Shown: positions 40,435-49,765, counted from the first letter of the stretch. The stretch is 64,000 nucleotides of DNA from an uncultured Dehalococcoidia bacterium (GCA_958296225.1 OY282456.1:310001-374000), one strand, 5' to 3'. A program made the numbers and translations. The notes: generated by a model from the letters alone, not told the origin.

Positions 40435-40588
40435 GGTATGCGGGGAGCGACGGCTGGATATAGTTTTCCTGCTGGTGCGGGGCGGCTTTACCGCCGGCCG
40501 GATAGTGTTGGAGAATCGTCGCAGGCCCCTTAAAAACGCCCAATGACGGGCTTTCCGACGTTTTGCGGTAAAATTCCCAGATGTTTCC

Positions 40589-40825
40589 CTATGACGTCTC
40601 CGGACTGCTGGCTGTGGGATTCGTTGCGTGGTGCGGGGCTTTCGCCTGGATTAGGGAGTAGCCGCGCCGGCGTTCCTCGCGCCACGCAATCAGCGTGGCG
40701 ATGAGCTCTACGATTTCTTGGTCTACTGGGTCTTCCGGCGCTCCCTCGTAGGTGGCGTCGTGGACCGCCCGGCAAATCTCGCCGTACTCTTCTCCGTCGA
40801 CCATCAGCCAGGTCTCCGGAGGCAT
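40589..40825 (-). CDS. Small acidic hypothetical protein
   Basis: 78 aa (MPPETWLMVDGEEYGEICRA, DPVDQEIVELIATLIAWREERRRG). Helical with an amphipathic middle. AAGGAT precedes the ATG. No family recognised. A tiny frame (40853-40915) lies just upstream. Confidence 0.4.
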   Translation of the reverse strand: MPPETWLMVDGEEYGEICRAVHDATYEGAPEDPVDQEIVELIATLIAWREERRRGYSLIQAKAPHHATNPTASSPETS

Positions 40826-40852
40826 ATCCTTGTACCTGCCGTATAGCCGTAT

Positions 40853-40915
40853 TTACCGTTTTCTTTCGGTGGTGATTTCACTGATGACTTCGGGCGTGAT
40901 CCGGTAGTCGGACAT
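40853..40915 (-). CDS. Possible 20-residue leader or microprotein
   Basis: MSDYRITPEVISEITTERKR, with AAGGAG nine bases before the ATG, the same style as neighbouring genes. Too short to be sure; it could be a leader peptide for the gene at 40589. Confidence 0.25.
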   Translation of the reverse strand: MSDYRITPEVISEITTERKR

Positions 40916-41030
40916 GGGTTTTTGCTCCTTGGTATGGTGCTGGCACAAGAGACGATGTTCGGCCGTCAAGAAAAACCTGCACTCCTCTCGGCGTGCAGGT
41001 AACGTAGCGTACGGTCGTCGGCGCCAAGCT

Positions 41031-41552
41031 TTACTTGGCGCTCGGCGGTGGCTCGTTAAAGTCCAGTCCCTGGGCTTCGGCCTCGGCCTTGCGGCGGGCC
41101 CAGTCCAGGGCCTTGGCGATGCCGCGTTCCTCGCCAATGACGATGCCGCGTTCCTCGCCGATGGCGATGTTCTGTTCGACCACCGGTTTGACCCACCGGT
41201 TCGCGATTGCGTGGTACAGAGACACGATCACTGCTCCTATGTGTGCGGTCACCAGCAAGGCAATGGCGACGCCTATGCCTACCGGCGTGAATTCCTTGGC
41301 TGACTCACCGGTTACGGTGACGATGTTGTTCCACAACCCGTTGGACGGGGTGGCTTCAATCTGCCCGGTGACGATGGTGATAATCAGCGGTGTACAGACC
41401 GTTGCCATCGCGACCGAATAGGCGCGCTTGAAGGGTTTGGGAATGCTCCAAATCGCCTCGCTGTCCTCTTCAATCATCTGGGCGCTCCAAACCAGCAGTC
41501 GGTTCAGAATGCCTTTGATCTTGGCGAGGAAGCCGAGTTCCTTTTCTTTCAT
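41031..41552 (-). CDS. Membrane protein of unknown function
   Basis: 173 aa; AAAGGAG before the ATG. Cytoplasmic start (MKEKELGFLAKIKGILNRLL), then hydrophobic segments at about 47-63 (AMATVCTPLIITIVTGQ) and 92-113 (GIGVAIALLVTAHIGAVIVSLY). Near the end a doubled motif IAIGEERGIVIGEERGIA forms a short repeat, then a charged tail. No family recognised. A small basic protein gene (41613-41759) precedes it. Confidence 0.5.
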   Translation of the reverse strand: MKEKELGFLAKIKGILNRLLVWSAQMIEEDSEAIWSIPKPFKRAYSVAMATVCTPLIITIVTGQIEATPSNGLWNNIVTVTGESAKEFTPVGIGVAIALLVTAHIGAVIVSLYHAIANRWVKPVVEQNIAIGEERGIVIGEERGIAKALDWARRKAEAEAQGLDFNEPPPSAK

Positions 41553-41612
41553 AGGGTACTGCTCCTTTGAGTGTTGGCAGCCGTGTCCCTATGGGCCGGC
41601 CGGCAGGCGCAG

Positions 41613-41759
41613 TCAATAGGGATTGGCTGCGCCGTTGCTGGGGCCGGTTTGTCCGGTCTCGTTTGCGATTTTTGCTTTGTCTGTTGCTCTCTTCTCCTTT
41701 CGAGTGTGCGACGCTGCGTTTTTCGGGAGGTTCTTGATGAACCTGTTTTCCGTTGCCAT
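41613..41759 (-). CDS. Small basic hypothetical protein
   Basis: 48 aa (MATENRFIKNLPKNAASHTR, KEKRATDKAKIANETGQTG). Its codon choice looks coding and it is spaced 60 bp upstream of the membrane protein gene. Not confirmed. Confidence 0.3.
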   Translation of the reverse strand: MATENRFIKNLPKNAASHTRKEKRATDKAKIANETGQTGPSNGAANPY

Positions 41760-41853
41760 TTTAGCGTCCGCAATCCGGGGGCGTAAAGCGCGGAGGTTCC
41801 ATCTGTTCCAGTCCTTACCCGGCCGGCGGGATGCTTTCCTGTGATTGTGCCTT

Positions 41854-41975
41854 GATAGCGTTCCGTTTTAGGTGGCCGGGACCTTTCAAAGTCAGGAATG
41901 CTACTCTTACCGTTCCCTCATTCCCGCTTTCGCGGGAATGAAGGATAATCAAACCACCTAAATTGCAACGCTACC
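41854..41975. mobile_element. MITE-like element, copy 4
   Basis: Left end ATAGCGTTCCGTTTTAGGTGG, right end CAAACCACCTAAATTGCAACGCTACC. The interior holds ATTCCCGCTTTCGCGGGAAT, as in copy 3. Its right end is 337 bp from the transposase gene stop. Confidence 0.75.
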
Positions 41976-42311
41976 CGTCTATGAGAAAATTGCGAAACTC
42001 GCGATGCGCCAGAGTGACAGCAGAATTCGTCAAAAGCGCGACGGAATTCGTTTCGGAATCTGGGTCGTTCCAGCAGGGGCCACGGCCCACTAGTACACTG
42101 CAACCGCCCGCCGGGCTGCTGCCAGGTTACGCCCGGCACGTGGAACATTGCTCCCAATTTGCCGGCGCCGCCAGAGTTAGATCTCAGCGGTTCAGGCACT
42201 TGCAGTGGCGCCCCGCAACACCGCGCCGGCGAACTGGACGAACGGCTTTCCGCGCGAGCACGCCCGACGCGGTGCCTTATCTCGTCAGCGACGCCCCGCC
42301 AGCACCGGGAG

Positions 42312-43628
42312 TTACGCCGCCGCTCGCCGCCAGCTGCAACAACCGCAGTCGGGATTCTGGCAGAACAACCCCGGCGGATGCTCGGCTTCCCAGCGCCGCG
42401 CTGGCGGCAGCTTCACCGTCATATGCCGCATCCCTACGTAGTCGTCAGATTTCAGACGGGCCAACACCGTGGCCAGGTACGACAGCCGCGACATCCTGAC
42501 GTGCCGGCTCACTTTGGCCATCCCCTGGCGCTGGCGCCGGTTCAGCAGCCGCGAGTGTTTCCCACTGCGAAAGTGACGCTCAATCGCCGTCCGCATCCAG
42601 TAAATCCGTTGCCACTCGGCGGTGAAACGCGGCAGGATGCCGATAATCCGCAGCAGCTTGCCTGCCGGCTTCTCCCACACCTCACAGTCACAGCAGGCAG
42701 ACCAGTGAACCTTATGTTGCAACTCGCAACCACCAACGGGACACCGGAACCGGCGCCCTTGCTCCGGGTCAGAACCCAGGTACTCCACCGGCTCACCGCC
42801 CAGGCAGGTAGGCCGACCGTCGGCAGTGTAGATGCCGTCGTACAGCCGCCGGCCTTTATCGTCCTTACGCGGCCTCGGCGCCGCAACAATCGGAATGATG
42901 CCGTGGTCAACCAGGTGCTGCAGCCGTTCCTGTCCCGCGTAGGCTTTGTCGCCGATGCCGTACTGCGGCGTCAGCCACGGATGCAGCCGCCGGACTGCGG
43001 CCCGCAATTGGGGCAGCTGCGGCTCGTCGCCCGCGTTGGCCGGTAGGACAATGCCCGCCAGCGGGACACCATAGTAGGCGTCGCAAGCTTCGTGGACCTT
43101 GTAGCCGTAAAACAGCTCATCTTTTTTGGCGTTGCTCTGGTTCTTGGCCGTCCGGTGTCCCCAGCTGGCATCCGGGTCAGCAGGCACGCTGCGCTTGGGA
43201 TTGCCGTAGGCGGCAATGTCCGTAGAATCAAAGGCGATGTAATCGTCCAGTTGGGGCACGTCGGCCGGTACGATGCCGGCGGCTCGCAACCGCTCCAACT
43301 CGTCGCGGATTTCAACTATCACCCTGGCGACGATGCGGTCGATGGCTTCCTGACGCGCGGTGATCGCTTTCTTGAAGCGACTGTAGGTGCCGGCGTCGGG
43401 AGCCGGCTCCAAGCCACACATAGCCAATAACGCCGGGTTGGCGTCCAGCTCAGACAGGAAACGGCTAGCGTAGCGGATATTGAGGACGTGCTGCAGTGAG
43501 CAGGCACAGAGCTTGGGCATGGCGCCGTAGCCCTTGCGGGCGCCTTTCCGGTGTGGCGCATCCAGCGTTGCCGCCAGCGGTCCGGTGGTTACAGAGGCTG
43601 TCGGAGGTACGAACTCCGGCGGCCTCAT
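42312..43628 (-). CDS. DDE transposase (IS4/IS1182-like)
   Basis: 438 aa, intact. DDE residues visible: DDYIAFDSTDIAAYGN (first D), YGIGDKAYAGQERLQHL (second D) and RTAIERHFRSGKHSRLLN (E; YxxxE-type helix). A zinc-finger-like insert sits between (FRCPVGGCEL, WSACCDCEVW). N-terminal PKLCACSLQHVLNIRYASRFLSELDANPALLAMCG, followed by the SRFKKAI domain. Element ends were not delimited: no obvious inverted repeats within a few hundred bases. Only copy in the window. Confidence 0.85.
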   Translation of the reverse strand: MRPPEFVPPTASVTTGPLAATLDAPHRKGARKGYGAMPKLCACSLQHVLNIRYASRFLSELDANPALLAMCGLEPAPDAGTYSRFKKAITARQEAIDRIVARVIVEIRDELERLRAAGIVPADVPQLDDYIAFDSTDIAAYGNPKRSVPADPDASWGHRTAKNQSNAKKDELFYGYKVHEACDAYYGVPLAGIVLPANAGDEPQLPQLRAAVRRLHPWLTPQYGIGDKAYAGQERLQHLVDHGIIPIVAAPRPRKDDKGRRLYDGIYTADGRPTCLGGEPVEYLGSDPEQGRRFRCPVGGCELQHKVHWSACCDCEVWEKPAGKLLRIIGILPRFTAEWQRIYWMRTAIERHFRSGKHSRLLNRRQRQGMAKVSRHVRMSRLSYLATVLARLKSDDYVGMRHMTVKLPPARRWEAEHPPGLFCQNPDCGCCSWRRAAA

Positions 43629-43766
43629 TACTGCAAAGCAGGTTGCCTTAAACTTAAGAGAGTGTACCTCAAAAACTCACAAAACGCAAGGGAATTTGCC
43701 GTGATTCAGCTAGGCCATACTGCTGGTTACACTGCGATGACACCAGGTAAAACGCCCGCCAGTGCA

Positions 43767-43796
43767 TTGCGGGCATTATCCACCAAGTGATAAAAT
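43767..43796 (+). promoter_or_regulatory. Probable promoter of the defence island
   Basis: TTGCGG (43767-43772), 18-bp spacer, TAAAAT (43791-43796) with TG one base upstream (extended minus-10: TGATAAAAT). It sits 48 bp before the zinc-ribbon start, and the operon reads the same way. Confidence 0.55.
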
Positions 43797-43844
43797 AGGC
43801 ACGTAGCGGATACGACGAAAATCGCTACCTAACGGAGTTAAACG

Positions 43845-44021
43845 ATGGCACGCATCATGATTGAAGGTTTCCTGTGCGAGCGGTGCTCGCACCGCTGGGC
43901 CCCACGCGGCGGGGCACGGACCGAACCTAGCATCTGCCCGAAATGCAAAAGCCCTTATTGGAACAAACCCCGCAAGCTAACCATCGCCCCGGAACGACGC
44001 GCGGCAACACGCGCGGCCTGA
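43845..44021 (+). CDS. Small zinc-ribbon protein
   Basis: 58 aa: MARIMIEGFLCERCSHRWAP, then TEPSICPKCKSPYWNKPRKL. Two CxxC pairs (CERC, CPKC) form one zinc ribbon. An ACGGAG site precedes the ATG. Such small proteins often act as antitoxins or regulators. First gene of the 44-60 kb island, directly behind the predicted promoter; likely a regulator of the operon, but that is inference. Confidence 0.65.
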   Translation: MARIMIEGFLCERCSHRWAPRGGARTEPSICPKCKSPYWNKPRKLTIAPERRAATRAA

Positions 44022-44291
44022 CGCGGCAACACGCCGCTACGCCGACAGCGCGCTTCGGACCGGCGCCAGTGCCAGCACTGCCAGTGGGACACGCTGCAGA
44101 TGCGGCAGTCCAAGACCGGCCCGAAGCGCAACGGCCCGGCGCTGGCCCGCAAAGCCGCTTAGCCGCCACCACCGGCAATACTGCTGCCATCTGCCCTTGC
44201 CAAGCGTCACACCGGCGGAAATCTGTTGTTATCTCCCGAAACCGATGGTTCCGCCGATGACGGACCCCGGCCCCAACCCGGAGGAGCAAAA
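44022..44291 (+). other. Leader between zinc-ribbon gene and DUF499 gene
   Basis: 270 bp, all downstream of the same promoter. One frame contains QCQHCQWDTLQMRQ and KTGPKRNGPALARKAA, possibly a decayed C-terminal piece of a zinc-ribbon-type regulator; not called a gene. GGAGGAG near its end serves the DUF499 start. Confidence 0.35.
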
Positions 44292-47156
44292 ATGCCTACG
44301 CTACTCCCATTGCTACAAACCTGCACTCCGCGCCCACTGGAGCAGACTAGCCATGACTACGCCGCCGATTTACACCGCGCGCTCAGCGGCGAAATTGGCA
44401 CCGCCGCCGCGGCCTCCGATTTCTTTGCCGGCACCCACGCTACGCCGGCGATGCGCCGCGTCGCCACCAGAATCTTTGACCGCCTGAAGCATGGCAGCGC
44501 AGCTAACCAACCGGCCATCATCCGGTTCAACTCGATGTTCGGCGGCGGTAAAACCCATACCCTCATTGCTCTCGCCGCCGCCGCTAAACACCCTCAGCTG
44601 GTGCGATCCGACTCCACCGGAGGACTGATACCGGCCGACCTAGCCATAGATAATATGAATCTAGTTTGCTTCACTGGCGAAAACGCAAACCTGCTCGACG
44701 GCACGGCGATGGACGGCACTAGCCGCCGGGCCAAATCGCTGTTCGGCTTTCTCGCCTACCATCTGGGCGGGGAAACCGCCTTCGACGCGAACCAGAGGCA
44801 CGACGATCTGTTCAGCGACCCCGGCGCCGACGACATTCAGCGACTCATTGGCAACCAGCCCACACTGATATTGCTCGACGAGCTGGTCCGTTGGGTAGCC
44901 GCCGCCAGGCAACTGGAAGGCGAACAAAGCCAACGAGCCGCCAACGGCCTGCGCAACGCCCTCACCGCCATCTCAAAAGCCGTGGCCAACTCGCCCCACG
45001 CCGTCATGGTCATCACCACGCCGGAAGAGGGACACGACGCCTACCGGGACGAAACCCAGTTCGTCCACAACGCGATGAACAACCTGGACTCGGTCACCGC
45101 CCGCACCGCGCGGGACTTCACGCCTACCGAAACCGCAGACGTTCCCGCCATCCTGCGCCGACGCCTGTTCCGGAACACTGGAACCGACGAGTACTGCAGG
45201 GAAGTAGCCCAAGCCTACGCCGCCGTCTGGCGACGCTACAACCCCAATGACACCGCAGCGGAGGAACGGTTCTATGACTGCTACCCTTTCCACCCGGAAA
45301 CGCTGCGCATCATTGCCGAGCGGTTGGCCAGCAACAACGGCTTCCAGAGAGTGCGCGGCACTCTGCGCGCCATGTCCGCCGTTATCCACCACGGGGCGGA
45401 GATCTCCGAACCAATCATCCATCCGTACCACCTGGACGTGAGCGTCTCCGATGTATGGGAGGAGTTGGTGAACCGCACCGGTCACTCAGTCTTGCACGCC
45501 GCCATCGCCGCCGACGTCACCGGCTCAAACGCCACCGCTCAACGCTACGGTTCCGCCACCCGCCAGGCCGCCAACGTCATCCTCCTCGGCAGCCTGGCCC
45601 CCACCGCTAACAACGGACTGAGCGACCTCGAAATCGTCAACGCACTCCTGAACCCAGCGGAACCGGACAACTCCGTAGCAATGCAGGCAGTGCGGAATAT
45701 GAAGGACAACGGTCTGTACATTGACGACGACCCGGCCGCCGGCAGCACCCGCTTCAATCAGCAGGCCAACGTCCGCCGCGAAGTGGAGCAACGCGCCAAC
45801 ACCATCAGCGAAACCGAGCGACTTGACGGCATCAGGAAGGCTATCCAAGACGCTTTCCATGATAGGGACGGTATGAAAGTGACCGTGTTCCCCAGTCGTA
45901 CCAACAATGTGCCCGACGACCCCACGCTAGTCCACATCGGCATTGTGAATCCCAGCCACGTGACGATGCAGAGCCCTGACCTGAACGACCAGTTGGACAG
46001 CCTGTACCACCACCAATCCGGCAACAGCGGCAACGCTCCACGCGAGTACCGCAACAACGTAGTGTTCCTGGTCCCCGAGCACGAAGACCTCACCGAAGCC
46101 AAACAGCAGATGGCACGGCACAAGGCCGCCAGCGCCATCCTGGAGGCCGACAACGGCCAGTTACCGGACTACCAGCGCGATACCCTGACATCCATCCGGG
46201 AAAACAGCCGCAAGGCAGTGTTCCAAGGCATCCAGCGCAACTGGGTCAATCTGTACTACCCCGAACCCAGCGTCCAGCCGCACGGCCTACAGCAAGCACG
46301 CCTGCAATTTCCCGACCAGGAAGGGCGCGGACAGAGTGCCATCATAGACTTCCTCACCGGCAACGCCATCGGCAAAATGGCGCATCCCAGGAACCCGGCG
46401 CTGGATGGGAACGTGTGGGCCGGCGCCGGTCTGGACAACGCCGCCGCCGCCGGAATGCCGGTAGCCGACCTGCACGGACGATTCGCCCGCACTCCGGGCC
46501 GCAAAATGTTCCTCAAAAGGGCGCACTTTGACAAGTCACTAGACCAAGCCAACGAGAGCGGTGTGGTAGTAGTTCACGCTCCCACGGGGCTGGAAATCGG
46601 GCACGGTTCCGGTGTCGCCTACAGAGACGATATGCACGTCTGGCTGACGGAACACGCGCCGCAACTGGACCAGCCACCGCCCGAACCTGAGCCGACGCCA
46701 GAGCCTGCGCCCTGCGCCAACAAAGCCTATGTCCCACGCTTTGAGTACGGCCCCGACAGCGGCCAGGTGACAGTTCATGCGCTGAACACTCGAATGCTTT
46801 CCGACGGACTGGACTGGACTGACATCACCCAAGCCACGCTGTACGGTTCCAACATCGCCTTGCTCAACGACATGGCCTCCAAAGCCCAGTCCAACGGCGT
46901 GGCCGCTGCCGTCAGCTACGAATTCGAGGCCAACGGGTTTGAGTTGCGCGTTACCGGCAAAACCCCCGAGCAGTGGCAGCAGTGCAGCCGCGCCTGCGCT
47001 CAAATGGAACGCGCCGCCGGCGCTGCCAACGTCAACGCTGAAGTCACAATCGTTGCCGACGGCAATATCGAGGCCGCCGCCAAGACCATGCTTCACGACC
47101 TGGACAACACCCATCAAGTGCAGCTGGACATCGAATTTTATCAACCCGACGCCTAG
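44292..47156 (+). CDS. DUF499 P-loop ATPase (anti-phage associated)
   Basis: 954 aa. The ATG at 44292 has GGAGGAG nearby. Residues 83-89 FGGGKTH (Walker A in SMFGGGKTHTLIALAAAA) and 192-197 LILLDE (Walker B in QPTLILLDELVRWVAAA) mark an AAA-like ATPase; sensor-type HAVMVITTPEEG follows. LDVSVSDVWEELVNRTGHSVLHAAIAADVTGSNA and LGSLAPTANNGLSDLEIVNALL are middle-domain features. DUF499 proteins occur with DUF1156 methylases and helicases in phage-defence gene sets. Probably powers sensing or processing of foreign DNA. The C-terminal portion (VTIVADGNIEAAAKTMLHDL) is a small alpha/beta domain. Confidence 0.85.
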   Translation: MPTLLPLLQTCTPRPLEQTSHDYAADLHRALSGEIGTAAAASDFFAGTHATPAMRRVATRIFDRLKHGSAANQPAIIRFNSMFGGGKTHTLIALAAAAKHPQLVRSDSTGGLIPADLAIDNMNLVCFTGENANLLDGTAMDGTSRRAKSLFGFLAYHLGGETAFDANQRHDDLFSDPGADDIQRLIGNQPTLILLDELVRWVAAARQLEGEQSQRAANGLRNALTAISKAVANSPHAVMVITTPEEGHDAYRDETQFVHNAMNNLDSVTARTARDFTPTETADVPAILRRRLFRNTGTDEYCREVAQAYAAVWRRYNPNDTAAEERFYDCYPFHPETLRIIAERLASNNGFQRVRGTLRAMSAVIHHGAEISEPIIHPYHLDVSVSDVWEELVNRTGHSVLHAAIAADVTGSNATAQRYGSATRQAANVILLGSLAPTANNGLSDLEIVNALLNPAEPDNSVAMQAVRNMKDNGLYIDDDPAAGSTRFNQQANVRREVEQRANTISETERLDGIRKAIQDAFHDRDGMKVTVFPSRTNNVPDDPTLVHIGIVNPSHVTMQSPDLNDQLDSLYHHQSGNSGNAPREYRNNVVFLVPEHEDLTEAKQQMARHKAASAILEADNGQLPDYQRDTLTSIRENSRKAVFQGIQRNWVNLYYPEPSVQPHGLQQARLQFPDQEGRGQSAIIDFLTGNAIGKMAHPRNPALDGNVWAGAGLDNAAAAGMPVADLHGRFARTPGRKMFLKRAHFDKSLDQANESGVVVVHAPTGLEIGHGSGVAYRDDMHVWLTEHAPQLDQPPPEPEPTPEPAPCANKAYVPRFEYGPDSGQVTVHALNTRMLSDGLDWTDITQATLYGSNIALLNDMASKAQSNGVAAAVSYEFEANGFELRVTGKTPEQWQQCSRACAQMERAAGAANVNAEVTIVADGNIEAAAKTMLHDLDNTHQVQLDIEFYQPDA

Positions 47157-47189
47157 CGGCTGGCTCACCGCCAACGCACAGGAAAAGCA

Positions 47190-47630
47190 ATGCTCTACTA
47201 CCCACCTCCGCAGACCCACGCCGTTTATCTGGATCAATCGCCCACCGGAACGCCCCGCATCGCCGTCACCCTGGCCCGCAAGGGCAGGAAAGGCGGCGGC
47301 AAGCGCATCTTCACGCTAACCGGAGCCGAACGCGACGCCGCGTACAACGCGCTATCGGACATCCTCTACGACCACACCGGGGAACGACTACGCACCGCGG
47401 CCGACGACCTGCCGCCCGGCGAGTACCACGCCTGTAACGAGTACTGCGCCAACCAGATGTTGCTGGCGATGCACGCCGTCAAGGACGCCAAAGACGTTCA
47501 GCGTGGCGGCCGGCTGGCCGATGCCGTAGCCCGACAGCACGACTGCGAAGCCGGCTGGTGGTACGCCCTCTACACCAACCGCCACCGCCCCCGCAAGGTG
47601 ATGCAGGCGTTGGAGCTGATTTACGGCTGA
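47190..47630 (+). CDS. Small protein of unknown function in defence operon
   Basis: 146 aa. HAVYLDQSPTGTPRIAVTLARKG, GAERDAAYNALSDILYDHTGERL, and the C-terminal DCEAGWWYALYTNRHRPRKVMQALELIYG. I do not recognise a family; by position it could fill the role that DUF3780 has in similar clusters, but there is no visible homology. Its last about 60 bases are copied twice further downstream (49261-49314 and 50946-51000), which marks the boundary of the cassette duplication. Confidence 0.6.
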   Translation: MLYYPPPQTHAVYLDQSPTGTPRIAVTLARKGRKGGGKRIFTLTGAERDAAYNALSDILYDHTGERLRTAADDLPPGEYHACNEYCANQMLLAMHAVKDAKDVQRGGRLADAVARQHDCEAGWWYALYTNRHRPRKVMQALELIYG

Positions 47631-47647
47631 GGCGCGCCGCCCGGCTT

Positions 47648-47676
47648 TTGACGCCGGCTGCTGGCCCGGCTAAAAT
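47648..47676 (+). promoter_or_regulatory. Promoter of cassette 1
   Basis: TTGACG (47648-47653), 17-bp spacer, TAAAAT (47671-47676). This is a near-consensus sigma-70 promoter. The expected start gives a leader of about 20 nt before the ATG at 47703, which has no strong ribosome site. Confidence 0.65.
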
Positions 47677-47702
47677 AGGCGCAATCGCTAACCTACGCCA
47701 TT

Positions 47703-48074
47703 ATGCCTTACCGAGAACCCCTCCCCGAGGGATGCCCGCCCGACGCAGCGGAGGAAGTCACCCAACGGCGCATCGTCTATCGACTGGTGCGGAACAACCC
47801 GCCCACCAATGACGACTTCCGGTCACAGCGGGCGGAGCAACTGCAGCAGCACTTTAATGTACCCGAATGTCAAGTACGCGGCGTTTCCGTGTTTGGTGAC
47901 TATGCAGCAGCCGTCAAGTTGTCAAAGTCGCGGCCTCAGCGCGGGAAGCAGGTTTGCCGAGTAACTTTGCTCCGAGGCGCCGGGCGTATCCAGAAAACCG
48001 GCAGTCAGTCGCACTATACCTGGTGGCCGCTGGCCGACTACGACATCCTGGATAATTGCGAGATGGGGCCATGA
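47703..48074 (+). CDS. Cassette protein A1 (unknown family)
   Basis: 123 aa: PLPEGCPPDAAEEVTQRRIVYRLVRNNPPTNDDFRSQ, a middle PECQVRGVSVFGD and the end HYTWWPLADYDI. All three A proteins share CPPxxAxE, YRLVRNxPP, a conserved Cys before (R/A)G(L/V)SV, and (H/Y)xTWWPxADY. No enzyme motif. Single-domain, probably a beta-rich small protein acting with B1, whose start codon overlaps its stop (ATGA). Not recognised; antitoxin or sensor role is only a possibility. Confidence 0.6.
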   Translation: MPYREPLPEGCPPDAAEEVTQRRIVYRLVRNNPPTNDDFRSQRAEQLQQHFNVPECQVRGVSVFGDYAAAVKLSKSRPQRGKQVCRVTLLRGAGRIQKTGSQSHYTWWPLADYDILDNCEMGP

Positions 48075-49213
48075 GAACGATCCATCCTACCGAAATACTC
48101 GCCTATTATGACGGGGTGGAAGTGTTCGCCGGGCAAGACATTATCGGCGGCTGCTATGTCGGTGCGTTCATTGATACCGTAGGCGATGCCGACCGCTACC
48201 TGGTGGTTGGAGTTAGGCCGGAACGACTGCGCGAACTCCGGTCGGGTATGCTCGACTTGCGCACCCTGTTGCTGGAGGCCCCCGGCGGCGAATGGTACCT
48301 AACGCTGGTCAACGGCGACGCCGGGCAGCCGCTATTGCTGGAACCACAAAATGCTGTCCTTATAACGACTGACTACCTGCCGGAGGATGGCTTTCTGTTG
48401 AGCGACGATTCTATTGATGACCTCGCTTTGCAACACGCCCGCACCCGGCATAATGTCGTTTTGGAATTCAGCGCCGAACCGCCCGAAGCCGCCGCCGGTC
48501 ATCGCATCAGAACGGCTACGCTGGGCAGCCTGCTCCTGCTAATGCAAACCATCGTGAAATACGCTTACCAAAGCGCGCTGCGCGACCTGGCGCCCCAAAT
48601 TCGCAGCACACTGGACACCACCGACGGGCATTTGATGGACGTAGTAATTCCCGCCGCGCCCGGTTCCTATCGGGTTTTCCTCGAAGCCGCCAAGCCGCCG
48701 GATATGTTCGGCTACGGCGAACTGGCCCGTGGCCTGGAGCGTCTGGATGAAGTTTTCGCCAGCGCCGCCGCTCCCGACACGGCACGGGAAAAACTGCAAA
48801 AGTATCAAGGCCACCTGGCCGGTTCCTACATCAAGCTGGTGCAGTTCCTGTCGGCCAACCGAACCGGGCTGTCTTACTCCTGGGCGCACCCGGCTCTAAA
48901 AGCCGCCCGCTATGGCGGTGTGTCGGAATCCGGCGCCCATCAACTGGCCGCAATGCTATCCGATGCAGACAGCCTCGCTGCCGAGCCGGTAATGCTGGAA
49001 GGCACGCTCGAGCGGGTTAACCGTGGACGCGGCGATTGGGCTCTGCTGACCAGCGACGGCATCAAGGCCGGCAATATCGCCAACGGCGGCCCCAGCCTGA
49101 ACGGCCTGCAAGTCGGCAAGACCTACCGATTCCTGTGCGTGGCGGAGGCCGAACTGGACGCCGCCGGCAGCGAAAAGCATACCATCTACCTACAGAGCAT
49201 CGCCGTCGCCTGA
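48071..49213 (+). CDS. Cassette protein B1 (unknown family)
   Basis: 380 aa. N-terminal domain (about 1-105): TEILAYYDGVEVFAGQDIIGGCYVGAFIDTVGDADRYLVVG and LDLRTLLLEAPGGEWYLTL. Middle (about 130-275): GHRIRTATLGSLLLLMQTIVKYAYQSALRDLAPQ, LMDVVIPAAPGSYRVFLEAA, PDMFGYGELARGLERLDEVFAS. C-terminal (about 310-380): OB/SH3-like beta domain (VMLEGTLERVNRGRGDWALL, GLQVGKTYRFLCV). It reminds me of the DUF6575-type family, from memory only. No catalytic motif or membrane segment; perhaps a nucleic-acid or ligand binder. Confidence 0.6.
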   Translation: MRTIHPTEILAYYDGVEVFAGQDIIGGCYVGAFIDTVGDADRYLVVGVRPERLRELRSGMLDLRTLLLEAPGGEWYLTLVNGDAGQPLLLEPQNAVLITTDYLPEDGFLLSDDSIDDLALQHARTRHNVVLEFSAEPPEAAAGHRIRTATLGSLLLLMQTIVKYAYQSALRDLAPQIRSTLDTTDGHLMDVVIPAAPGSYRVFLEAAKPPDMFGYGELARGLERLDEVFASAAAPDTAREKLQKYQGHLAGSYIKLVQFLSANRTGLSYSWAHPALKAARYGGVSESGAHQLAAMLSDADSLAAEPVMLEGTLERVNRGRGDWALLTSDGIKAGNIANGGPSLNGLQVGKTYRFLCVAEAELDAAGSEKHTIYLQSIAVA

Positions 49214-49387
49214 ACCAACCGGCCATACTACGTTACCCCACCCGGAGCAAACGCAGATGCCAACCGCCACCGGCCCCGCAAGGTGATGCAGGCGCTGGAG
49301 CTGATTTACGGCTGAGGCGCGCCGCCCGGATTTTGACGCCGGTTGCTGGCCCGGCTAAAATAGGCGCAATCGCTAATCCACGCCATT
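49214..49387 (+). repeat. Duplication joint: copied 3' tail of the 146-aa gene
   Basis: After B1, CCACCCGGAGCAAACGCAGATG leads into a copy of the last about 60 bases of the gene at 47190 (NRHRPRKVMQALELIYG-type ending) and then the promoter of cassette 2. The same joint recurs after B2 (50905-51000). Spacing between the tail copies is 1685 and 1686 bp, which sets the duplication unit as A-B-joint. Confidence 0.85.
49333..49361 (+). promoter_or_regulatory. Promoter of cassette 2
   Basis: TTGACG (49333-49338), 17-bp spacer, TAAAAT (49356-49361), essentially identical to the cassette 1 promoter. Confidence 0.65.
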
Positions 49388-49765
49388 ATGCCTTACCGAG
49401 AACCCCTCCCCGAAGGATGCCCGCCCGACGCAGCGGAGGAAATCACCCAACGGCGCATCGTCTATCGACTGGTGCGGAACAACCCGCCTACCAACGACGA
49501 TTTCCGGTCACAGCGGGCGGAGAAACCCAACTTGGCGCTCCGCCGTGTCACCGAATGTCAGGCGCGGGGATTGTCCGTATTCGGTGAGCGCAGTGAAGCG
49601 GAGCAAAGGTCAAAAGGCGGAAATTTGCAAGGAATGTTGGTCTGCGCAGTCGTTCTCGATCAGAGAGCCGGGCGCATCCAGCGGACGAACCGCCATTCTC
49701 ATCATACCTGGTGGCCGCTGGCCGACTTTGACATCCTTACAAACTGCCGAGTGGAGCCATCATGA
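49388..49765 (+). CDS. Cassette protein A2 (unknown family)
   Basis: 125 aa. Its first 45 residues match A1 almost exactly (PLPEGCPPDAAEEITQRRIVYRLVRNNPPTNDDFRSQ); the middle has diverged (TECQARGLSVFGERSEAEQRSKGG) and the end HHTWWPLADFDIL matches again. So divergence is concentrated in the centre. ATGA overlap with B2. Confidence 0.6.
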   Translation: MPYREPLPEGCPPDAAEEITQRRIVYRLVRNNPPTNDDFRSQRAEKPNLALRRVTECQARGLSVFGERSEAEQRSKGGNLQGMLVCAVVLDQRAGRIQRTNRHSHHTWWPLADFDILTNCRVEPS

